Origin: an uncultured Ruminococcus sp.
GTDB taxonomy: Bacteria; Bacillota; Clostridia; Oscillospirales; Ruminococcaceae
Length of the DNA stretch: 64,000 nt
NCBI GenBank assembly: GCA_947627275.1
Contig: CANQVK010000010.1
Span: forward strand, 1 to 64,000
Direction of reading: 5' to 3'
Position numbers and translations under genes: made by a program
The notes under the pieces: model-generated
Told to the model about the DNA's origin: nothing
Database searches by the model: none
Seen by the model: only the letters and a program-made list of their open reading frames with translations
Shown here: positions 58,084 through 64,000 of the stretch, piece after piece
How positions within the stretch are numbered: position 1 is the first letter of the stretch
How the letters are laid out: every line of letters begins with the position of its first letter

Positions 58084-58533
58084 ATGGAAGTAATCATAGG
58101 ATTAATAATTGTTATAATTATATGCAAAATTCTCGGCGTGAGCAATTTTGTCCTGATCTTAGGCGTTTTAGGACTTATCGAGCTTATAATAATCGCTATG
58201 ACGCTTTTTTTCATCTACTATACGCTTCATCTTTTTTTCACCCAAAAAAGAGAGGCAAGCTTTACTAAAATTGACCTGCCGAAAAAAGGAAAATTCAAGG
58301 TCGCCTATTATATAATAGACGGCGAGGAGTACCCTTGTATCTTCCCGAAAGAATCAGGAATCGGCTCAAAGGTGTACAAAACCGACAAAATATATAAGGT
58401 CAGATTCAGCAGATCGCTGAAAAAAGTTTACGATAAATGGGCGGTAATTACCTGCGCTGTGGGACTTATGTTCAGTATTGCCGCCGCAATTATTACTCTT
58501 GGTATAATTAAGCAGCTCGGTTTATTTTTGTGA
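58084..58533 (+). CDS. Small membrane protein with cytoplasmic loop
   Basis: Protein of 149 residues. Two hydrophobic segments at about 2-20 and 24-52 (VLILGVLGLIELIIIAMTLFFIYY) are followed by a soluble beta-rich region (KFKVAYYIIDGEEYPCIFPKE, about 60-115) and a third membrane helix (about 122-145). I do not recognise a family. The start at 58084 has GGAGG before it. The ArsR gene begins 10 bases after its stop, so both are likely co-transcribed. Confidence 0.65.
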   Translation: MEVIIGLIIVIIICKILGVSNFVLILGVLGLIELIIIAMTLFFIYYTLHLFFTQKREASFTKIDLPKKGKFKVAYYIIDGEEYPCIFPKESGIGSKVYKTDKIYKVRFSRSLKKVYDKWAVITCAVGLMFSIAAAIITLGIIKQLGLFL

Positions 58534-58543
58534 GGTGATGTTT

Positions 58544-58891
58544 ATGGAAGAAAATATTTGCAGCTGCGGAGTTCATGAGGACATCGTTGAAAAGGTCGCA
58601 AAAGTAATGCCCGATGAAGCCGTCCTCTATGACGCTGCGGAATTACTGAAGGTTTTCGGAGACTCGACTCGTATCAGGATTATATTTGTGCTTGGACAAA
58701 GCGAGCTTTGCGTATGCGATATAGCTAAGCTTCTCGGAATGACGCAATCCGCTATATCGCATCAATTGCGGGTGCTTAAACAGGCTCGTCTCGTTAAGGC
58801 TCGCAGGAGCGGAAAGACCATTTTCTACTCCCTTTGCGATGACCACGTACAAAAAATTTTCTACTGTGCCATGGAGCATGTAATGGAGTAA
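58544..58891 (+). CDS. ArsR-family metal-sensing repressor (CadC/SmtB-like)
   Basis: Protein of 115 residues. The N-terminal CSCG is followed by a winged helix with GDSTRIRIIFVL, then ELCVCDIAKLLGMTQSAISHQLRVLKQARLV, and a final helix with several metal-type residues (CDDH, CAMEH). ELCVCD on helix 3 together with the N-terminal cysteines marks the CadC-type site for cadmium, lead or zinc, and the C-terminal helix could form a second site. It should leave DNA on metal binding. No metal exporter gene is adjacent; the neighbours are a membrane protein and an amidohydrolase. Confidence 0.85.
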   Translation: MEENICSCGVHEDIVEKVAKVMPDEAVLYDAAELLKVFGDSTRIRIIFVLGQSELCVCDIAKLLGMTQSAISHQLRVLKQARLVKARRSGKTIFYSLCDDHVQKIFYCAMEHVME

Positions 58892-58893
58892 AG

Positions 58894-59709
58894 ATGAGGA
58901 TTTTTGATTTTCACACGCACGCATTTTCAGAAACTATCGCACAGCGCGCAATGGCTTCTCTTCTGAACACAACAAAGCATTCCGAAGCTACACGCAGCAT
59001 GAGAGCTTATACTGACGGTACGCTTTCAGACCTGAAACGGCTGATGACGGACAGCGGCGTTACCTCGGCAATGCTGCTCCCCATAGCAACAAAACCGTCT
59101 CAACAAACCACTATCAATAACTGGGCGGCAGAGATCATGGGCGGTGAGATTTTCTGCTGCGGTACAGTCCACCCCGATGCCGGGGACGCAGTCGCCGAGG
59201 TTGAACGCATAAAGTCATTGGGACTTCTGGGACTGAAATTTCATTCCGAATATCAGGGATTCCGTCCCGATGAGGAGCGTATGATGCCGATATACCGCAA
59301 GGCGGCAGAGCTTGGACTGTTCGTCGTATTTCACGGCGGCTGGGATCCGTTCGGCAAGGGAGAAATATTGGCAGTTCCCCGAAGCTTCGCAAATATTGCC
59401 GAAAAACTGCCCGAATTGAACATAGTTGCGGCGCATATGGGCGGAATGAAGCTTTTTGATGAAGTTGAGGACTGTATTGCCGGTAAATTCGGGAACATCT
59501 ACCTTGATACGGGCGTTGTGGCGGACTTTATCGAACACGATCAGCTATTGAGAATTATCCGTACACACGGCGCTGATAAGATTCTGTTTGGCAGCGACGC
59601 TCCGTGGGACGACCCGAGAAAAGAAATTAAAATGATAGACTCCCTGCCGCTGACCGATGAAGAACGGCAGGCTATATACTTCAAAAATGCGGAAAAGCTC
59701 ATCGGCTGA
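58894..59709 (+). CDS. Amidohydrolase (metal-dependent TIM barrel)
   Basis: Protein of 271 residues. FDFHTHAF gives the first metal pair near residues 4-10, LKFHSEYQGF and FHGGWDPF supply further histidines, AAHMGG follows, and LFGSDAPWDDP holds the catalytic aspartate. This is the Amidohydrolase_2 pattern (PF04909 type), shared with decarboxylases and hydrolases of small ring acids. The substrate cannot be told. The start lies 2 bases past the ArsR stop, so it is co-translated with that regulator and may be its target gene. Confidence 0.85.
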   Translation: MRIFDFHTHAFSETIAQRAMASLLNTTKHSEATRSMRAYTDGTLSDLKRLMTDSGVTSAMLLPIATKPSQQTTINNWAAEIMGGEIFCCGTVHPDAGDAVAEVERIKSLGLLGLKFHSEYQGFRPDEERMMPIYRKAAELGLFVVFHGGWDPFGKGEILAVPRSFANIAEKLPELNIVAAHMGGMKLFDEVEDCIAGKFGNIYLDTGVVADFIEHDQLLRIIRTHGADKILFGSDAPWDDPRKEIKMIDSLPLTDEERQAIYFKNAEKLIG

Positions 59710-59722
59710 ATACTTTTGAAAT

Positions 59723-59755
59723 AAAAAGGCTGACCCTATGCGGATCAGCCTTTTT
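59723..59755. terminator. Two-way terminator between amidohydrolase and tadA
   Basis: AAAAAGGCTGA and TCAGCCTTTTT pair perfectly around an 11-base loop. The A and T runs let it act for both converging genes. The tadA stop codon lies inside it. Confidence 0.88.
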
Positions 59756-60203
59756 TTCTTTTTTGACGAAGATACTTAAAAAACTTCGACAGTTTTTCGG
59801 AACATTCATGCTCGCAGATACCGCCGTAAACATTCGGTTTATGATTATACGGAAAGTTAAACATATGCTGAACAGATTCTACCGAACCGCTTTTCGCATC
59901 ATATGCCCCAAAGTACACATCGTCTATCCGGGAATTGATTATAGCTCCGCAGCACATGGGGCAAGGCTCTAAAGTAACATAAATAGCGCAATCTGGCAAT
60001 CGCCAGCCGCCAAGCCTTCGGCAGGCTTCGTTAATAGCGGAGATCTCTGCATGTGCAAGCGCATTTTTTTCCGATTCACGGCGATTTCTGCCCTCGCCGA
60101 CAATTTCGCCTGTAGTTTTTTTCACAATTACTGCTCCCACAGGTACTTCGCCGTCGTCAAAAGCCTCCTGAGCAAGCTCTAATGCACGCTTCATATAGTC
60201 CAT
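59745..60203 (-). CDS. tadA: tRNA-specific adenosine deaminase
   Basis: Protein of 152 residues, the usual size. ALAHAEISAINEA (HAE, with zinc histidine and catalytic glutamate) and LEPCPMCCGAII (PCxxC) are the deaminase zinc site. It changes A34 to inosine in tRNA-Arg. The start at 60203 has AAAGGCGG before it and overlaps the upstream membrane protein gene's stop (TAATG), so translation is coupled. Confidence 0.95.
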   Translation of the reverse strand: MDYMKRALELAQEAFDDGEVPVGAVIVKKTTGEIVGEGRNRRESEKNALAHAEISAINEACRRLGGWRLPDCAIYVTLEPCPMCCGAIINSRIDDVYFGAYDAKSGSVESVQHMFNFPYNHKPNVYGGICEHECSEKLSKFFKYLRQKRKKG

Positions 60204-61363
60204 TACAATACCGCCTTTATTGCCGCATATATTACGCAAAGTATAGCAACTGCCGAGTACGGAAACGTTTTGGCAGCTTGTACGATCCGTCCGCCAAATG
60301 TCATATCAGAAACGTAAAGCGCAAGCTTGACCCTGTGCTTTTTCAGCGACATACGGTAGAACGCAAGTCCAACAGAACCAAGTACAACCACAGCGGCCAT
60401 AAATAAATTACGGATAAGCGGCATGTTGTCAGAGCTGTCAGTCTCTATGAGAGTCAACGTCATATCGTACATTCTATACATAATGTTTACTGAAACAGCG
60501 GTAAAAATCGAACCGCTGGCAAGCATTCCATAGCAGCCTACAAGCGTTATAAGGAATACCGTCGGCATCAAATGAAAGTCCTGAGTAAGAAGCGCAGCAG
60601 TAAACGATGTCATCAGCATTGCAAACGGATCGCCGAATTGCCGCAAAACAGTAAATGAAGCTCCGCAGAAAAGCAGCTGCACAATTATCGGACTTATAAT
60701 AACATCGAAAACAGTATACGAAATGAACTCAAATTGATTCCATAGCGCGACATCAGCTCCGCTTGAAGCAAAAAAAGCCACCATTTCTTTACTTTCCGTA
60801 GAATACGCAGACGGAACGCTTGTTGCAACACATACTAAAAAAGCAAGTGAGATCGCTCCCACAAGAGCAGAGGTATTGTTCATTTTTCCCATAACCTCCG
60901 CCTTGAACGGAACTTTGAACTTAAAATGGAGATACAGCATTGGGATAACGGGCTTCAGTATTCCGAGAATAACAAGCGTCAGTGCGACCTCATGGCAGCC
61001 GCCGTATATTATCGCGGTCGAAAAATTTGTATGTATGTTCAGACCTGCAAATCCCAGAAGCGATACAATGATTTTAGAAACGAGGTCGTCAAAAACTATC
61101 CACATAAGGGACGCTATACCCAATGTAAAGAAAATATTGGCAAGAACTTTTTTTTCGGTATACTCCAAAGAATTGTCAATAAACCCCCTGCCGTCCACGT
61201 AAATGCTTTCGCGCTCGTTTTTTTCAAATTTAAAAGCGTATGTATTATCTCTGCGTTTGCGCCAACTACGGAATTTTTCATTATATTCGTCATTCTGAGT
61301 TGAATAGTCAAATTCGTCAATTACATTAATTATGCCTTTTTTATTGGTTTTCTCATCGATCAA
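60203..61363 (-). CDS. Multi-pass membrane protein, degenerate CPBP-like
   Basis: Protein of 386 residues. A cytoplasmic N-terminus of about 70 residues is followed by about eight hydrophobic helices. The region QLLFCGASFTVLRQFGDPF, TAALLTQDFHLMP and SIFTAVSVNIMYR lines up with CPBP intramembrane protease motifs, but the paired glutamates of the first motif are C-G, and the later histidines do not fit cleanly. It may be a catalytically dead relative, or another family altogether. It is coupled to tadA by TAATG. Confidence 0.6.
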   Translation of the reverse strand: MIDEKTNKKGIINVIDEFDYSTQNDEYNEKFRSWRKRRDNTYAFKFEKNERESIYVDGRGFIDNSLEYTEKKVLANIFFTLGIASLMWIVFDDLVSKIIVSLLGFAGLNIHTNFSTAIIYGGCHEVALTLVILGILKPVIPMLYLHFKFKVPFKAEVMGKMNNTSALVGAISLAFLVCVATSVPSAYSTESKEMVAFFASSGADVALWNQFEFISYTVFDVIISPIIVQLLFCGASFTVLRQFGDPFAMLMTSFTAALLTQDFHLMPTVFLITLVGCYGMLASGSIFTAVSVNIMYRMYDMTLTLIETDSSDNMPLIRNLFMAAVVVLGSVGLAFYRMSLKKHRVKLALYVSDMTFGGRIVQAAKTFPYSAVAILCVIYAAIKAVL

Positions 61364-61406
61364 GTCATCGCCCCCATTCGGCAGAACATTTTACTTGATG
61401 GTATAT

Positions 61407-61565
61407 TATACTCGCCGCTATTGCAAAATATCCAGTAATGCCGACATATAATCCGTCTGTCTGCGTCATCCTCCTCGCCATACAACAAGTATGCTTTCGT
61501 CGTCTTCCTTGACATACGAATTTTCTGTTCAGCATTCTTTGGACATTTTACAATAGGCGAATATA
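61407..61565. repeat. 159-bp hairpin element, copy 3 (reverse orientation)
   Basis: The ends TATACTCGCCGCTATTGCAA and the inverse of TTACAATAGGCGAATATA are imperfect inverted repeats. In reverse orientation the inside reads GCATACTTGTTGTATGGCGA near GACG, close to copies 1 and 2. No gene lies inside. Confidence 0.72.
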
Positions 61566-61728
61566 CAACATTCCATTATAATATTTTATCATATTTTTAA
61601 CGTTTTTATGTTATTATTTGCAGAATTTGCAATTAATTTTTGGTGAATTTAAACACATATATAACTATATCGTAAACATGCGACTTGCCGCTCTCTCAAG
61701 TGCGTGAGTATTATCGAAATAATATTTA

Positions 61729-61862
61729 TAGCAAACGACAAAATGTTTTGGCGTTTGCTATTTGCCGACTCGCACGCAGCGAACGTAAGTGAACGAATGT
61801 GCGAGGCAATTAAGATCAAAATTATAGTGAACTTCAAATTTATTTTGAAGTTCACTATAATT
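61729..61862. repeat. Group of three palindromes before rplL terminator
   Basis: The three are TAGCAAACG/CGTTTGCTA (61729-61760, almost a full 32-base palindrome), CTCGCAC/GTGCGAG (61769-61805) and a long one (61820-61862) with AATTATAGTGAACTTCAA arms of 18 bases. They lie in the 554-base stretch 61364-61917, which has no gene. They may end transcripts or belong to another repeat family. Confidence 0.65.
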
Positions 61863-61871
61863 ATACTAAAA

Positions 61872-61897
61872 AGAGCCGTACCCGAAAGTACGACTCT
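61872..61897 (-). terminator. Terminator behind rplL
   Basis: AGAGUCGUAC and GUACGGCUCU pair over 10 positions (one G-U) around 6 bases on the minus-strand RNA, followed by a U run. It is 20 bases past the rplL stop. Confidence 0.85.
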
Positions 61898-61917
61898 CTT
61901 GATTAAGTAATATAAAA

Positions 61918-62289
61918 TTACTTGATTTCGATTGTAGCGCCTGCTGCCTCGAACTTTTCCTTAAGCTCGTTAGCCTCAGCCTCGGAAACGCCCTCCTTGA
62001 TAGCCTTAGGAGCGGACTCAACAACTTCCTTAGCCTCCTTAAGTCCAAGACCAAGAGCTTCCTTAGCGCACTTGATAACAGCCATCTTAGCATCGCCGAA
62101 GGATGTAAGAACTACGTCGAACTCTGTCTTAGCAGCCTCAGCAGCGCCTGCACCGCCTGCAGCGGGAGCAGCAGCTACCATTGCTGTTACGCCGAACTCC
62201 TCCTGAATTGCCTCTACAAGCTCAGCAAGCTCGAGAACGGAAAGAGTCTTGATTTCTTCTACAAAATTAGTGATCTTCTCTGAAGCCAT
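61918..62289 (-). CDS. rplL: 50S ribosomal protein L7/L12
   Basis: Protein of 123 residues. The N-terminal dimer helix [20 protein letters not shown], an alanine-glycine hinge ([14 protein letters not shown]) and the C-terminal domain with [18 protein letters not shown] and [12 protein letters not shown] are complete. It forms the ribosome stalk that recruits translation GTPases. AAAGGAG precedes the start. It follows rplJ by 78 bases in the normal stalk operon. Confidence 0.98.
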   Translation of the reverse strand: MASEKITNFVEEIKTLSVLELAELVEAIQEEFGVTAMVAAAPAAGGAGAAEAAKTEFDVVLTSFGDAKMAVIKCAKEALGLGLKEAKEVVESAPKAIKEGVSEAEANELKEKFEAAGATIEIK

Positions 62290-62367
62290 GATAATAATCT
62301 CCTTTATAACAATTTTAGCCGAATACGGCAAGTTTTTTAAGCTGACATCGAAAAACAATTAGCGAAA

Positions 62368-62880
62368 TCAGGCAGCTTCCTCTGACTTCTTGTCTGCAAC
62401 CGCCTTGATAACAGCTGCGAGCTTCTGCATGGGACCCTGGAGAGAGCCAACCAGCTGAGCGAGCAGAACGTCCTTTGAAGGGATCTTGGAAAGAGCGATA
62501 ACTCCTGCCTGATCGTAAACCTCACCCTCAACGTAGCCTGCCTTAAGATTGAACTTTTCGTCGCCTGCCTTCTCAGCAAACTTACCGAGAATACGAGCGG
62601 GAGCAGTCTGATCGTCGTTTGAGAGAGCGATAGCGGTAGTTCCGTTAAGAACCTCGTCGAATCCCTCAATACCGCAGTTTTTGAAAGCACGGAGAAGCAT
62701 TGTGTTCTTCTCAACGAAGTAATTAACGCCTGCCTCACGAAGCTCCTTTCTGAGCTTGGTGTCTTCCTCAACGGTAATGCCCTTATAGTCAACGAGAACG
62801 CCTGATACGGAATTCTTGATGAGGTCTGTGAGCTGCTCAACCTTAGCCTTCTTGGCTTCGAGAACTGCATTGCTTGGCAT
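62368..62880 (-). CDS. rplJ: 50S ribosomal protein L10
   Basis: Protein of 170 residues. The N-terminal part binds rRNA (AKVEQLTDLIKNSVSGVLVDY) and the C-terminal helix binds L7/L12 dimers. The length and the downstream rplL are typical. AGGAGG-like GGAGGTG lies before the ATG, partly held in a hairpin (62891-62918). Confidence 0.97.
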   Translation of the reverse strand: MPSNAVLEAKKAKVEQLTDLIKNSVSGVLVDYKGITVEEDTKLRKELREAGVNYFVEKNTMLLRAFKNCGIEGFDEVLNGTTAIALSNDDQTAPARILGKFAEKAGDEKFNLKAGYVEGEVYDQAGVIALSKIPSKDVLLAQLVGSLQGPMQKLAAVIKAVADKKSEEAA

Positions 62881-63050
62881 GTGTATTCACCTCCGAATTA
62901 TTTTTATCGTATTCGGAGCAATAAAAAAGTCCTTTACCGACAGCACGGAAAAGGACAATGATAATTCTATCAATTGCACTCCTCGGCGGGACTTATCAGC
63001 CTTGCGGCGCTGCCTGCTGTCTTTAGAATACGATATTTGCTGAAATCAGC
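62881..63050 (-). promoter_or_regulatory. rplJ leader RNA with attenuator and RBS-masking hairpin
   Basis: About 170 untranslated bases lie before rplJ. In the order transcribed they hold an L10-leader-like region with AGACAGCAGGCAGC, then GTCCTTT/AAAGGAC arms with a long loop and a T run (62923-62956, a terminator-like stem), then CTCCGAAT/ATTCGGAG (62891-62918), whose 3' arm covers the ribosome binding site. Such a leader is known to respond to L10 or L10-L12. Confidence 0.8.
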
Positions 63051-63056
63051 TTTTTT

Positions 63057-63085
63057 ATTATATCACATCTTCAAGGGCTTGTCAA
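63057..63085 (-). promoter_or_regulatory. Promoter of rplJ-rplL
   Basis: TTGACA and TATAAT on the minus strand with 17 bases between, both consensus. Confidence 0.88.
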
Positions 63086-63134
63086 GGGTTTTTTGAAATT
63101 TTTTCTCGATAATCAATTTTTAATGTATTCACCC

Positions 63135-63163
63135 TTGCTATTTTACGGCAAACGTGGTATAAT
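63135..63163 (+). promoter_or_regulatory. Promoter of polA
   Basis: TTGCTA and TATAAT with 17 bases between, about 30 bases before the polA start. Confidence 0.72.
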
Positions 63164-63194
63164 AAGGTTAATTTAATTGAATTGAGGAATTTTT

Positions 63195-64000
63195 ATGAGG
63201 CTGCTTGCTATTGACGGAAACAGTATCCTGAACCGCGCATTTTACGGTATAAGGCTGCTTTCCAATAAAAAAGGTTTGTTTACCAACGCTGTTTTCGGAT
63301 TTATGAATATATATCTGAAAAATTTTAACGAAGTACGTCCGGACTCCGTTGCTGTTGCATTCGACCTCAGATCGCCTACATTCCGCCATAAAGCGGCGGC
63401 ATATTACAAGGCTAACCGCAAAGGAATGCCCCCCGAGCTTGCTCAGCAGCTCCCGATAATAAAGGAACTGCTTACGCTTATGGGGATTCGTGTGGTCGAG
63501 TGCGAGGGCTATGAGGCTGACGATATTCTCGGTACGCTGTCAAAGCTATGTACTGACAACGGCGACCAATGCTTTATTCTGACAGGAGACCGTGACAGCT
63601 TACAGCTCGCCGATGAAAACGTGACCGTTCTGCTTGCGACCAATAAGGAAACCGTTCACTACACTCCCGAGCGGTTTATTGAGGACTACGGATTTGAGCC
63701 CATTCGCCTTATCGACTTGAAAGCGCTTATGGGCGACAGCTCCGACAATATTCCGGGTGTTGCCGGAATAGGCGAAAAAACGGCGTCCTCTCTTATCAAG
63801 GAATACGGTACGGTCGAGAATCTTTATGAAAAATATGCCGACTCCTCGCTGACAAAAGGCGTTAAGGCGAAGCTTGAAAAAGGCGCTGAATCGGCAAAGG
63901 AAAGCAAATGGCTGGCTACTATAGTCCGTGACGCTCCAATTGAAACGAAGCCTGAATCATACAAACTGAATACGCCCGATACGGCAGGCATAAGCAGGCT
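63195..64000 (+). CDS. polA: DNA polymerase I, 5' part (cut by window end)
   Basis: The first 268 residues are present and the gene runs off the right edge. It opens with MRLLAIDGNSILNRAFYGI, then VAFDLRSPTFRHKAAAYYK, GYEADDILGTL, LTGDRDSLQLAD and DNIPGVAGIGEKTA. These are the acidic metal sites and helix-hairpin-helix of the 5'-3' exonuclease domain. Whether proofreading and polymerase domains follow cannot be seen, but the domain start without other fusion favours full PolA. GAGGAA lies before the ATG. It is divergent from the rplJ operon. Confidence 0.9.
   Translation, partial: MRLLAIDGNSILNRAFYGIRLLSNKKGLFTNAVFGFMNIYLKNFNEVRPDSVAVAFDLRSPTFRHKAAAYYKANRKGMPPELAQQLPIIKELLTLMGIRVVECEGYEADDILGTLSKLCTDNGDQCFILTGDRDSLQLADENVTVLLATNKETVHYTPERFIEDYGFEPIRLIDLKALMGDSSDNIPGVAGIGEKTASSLIKEYGTVENLYEKYADSSLTKGVKAKLEKGAESAKESKWLATIVRDAPIETKPESYKLNTPDTAGISR

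Overview
The window looks like a chromosome segment of a cellulolytic, probably spore-forming clostridium of the Ruminococcus type (Oscillospiraceae). The grounds are a secreted GH9-CBM3-dockerin endoglucanase (a cellulosome-style product), a cytoplasmic cellobiose phosphorylase, SpoIIR, a CD1247-like zinc-ribbon protein and Firmicutes-style gene order (rnc-smc-ftsY, topA-trmFO, nadD-yqeK-LCP-rsfS, infC-rpmI-rplT).

Region 1 (1-18485) is a mobile-element region, by eye more AT-rich than the rest. Its core is an element of about 16.5 kb (1967-18446) inserted in the anticodon loop of a tRNA-Leu(CAG) gene. The 3' half of that tRNA, with its terminator, lies at 1919-1972. The 5' half, with a consensus promoter, lies at 18447-18485. 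The two halves join into a complete cloverleaf. The element carries its own intact tRNA-Leu(CAG) at 18238-18324, just inside the promoter-proximal junction, so it appears to replace the gene it breaks. Other contents are a large serine recombinase with two small upstream genes, a DUF927-like helicase, a sigma-70-family factor with a zinc-finger partner, and a defence block: an OLD nuclease/UvrD helicase pair (Gabija-like), a BcgI-like methyltransferase-nuclease with a separate specificity subunit, and an AbiE pair whose toxin gene is broken. Left of the tRNA (63-875) lies a decayed second copy of the recombinase module.

Region 2 (18609-44193) is almost entirely minus-strand housekeeping: efp, pepP, aroQ, rpsU, leuS, rsfS, an LCP cell-wall ligase, yqeK, nadD, yhbY, rdgB, ftsY, smc, a radical-SAM gene, rnc, plsX, trmFO, topA, dprA, an rRNA/tRNA methyltransferase, rplT-rpmI-infC and spoIIR. 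Many genes overlap or abut, which suggests long operons.

Region 3 (44441-59709) is mostly plus strand: a leucine-rich-repeat surface protein, the GH9 dockerin enzyme, a vWA lipoprotein (minus), pth-mfd, a lipoprotein with a possible carbohydrate-binding domain, cellobiose phosphorylase, a membrane protein, an ArsR-type metal sensor and an amidohydrolase. The GH9 and phosphorylase genes share nearly the same promoter, which fits co-expression of extracellular cellulose cleavage and intracellular cellobiose use.

Region 4 (59745-64000) holds tadA with a membrane protein, the rplJ-rplL operon with its leader, and the 5' part of polA. Three copies of an imperfect hairpin element of about 160 bp, and one cluster of five tandem palindromes, sit between genes in regions 2-4.

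All functions come from reading motifs in the translations; no database search was run.
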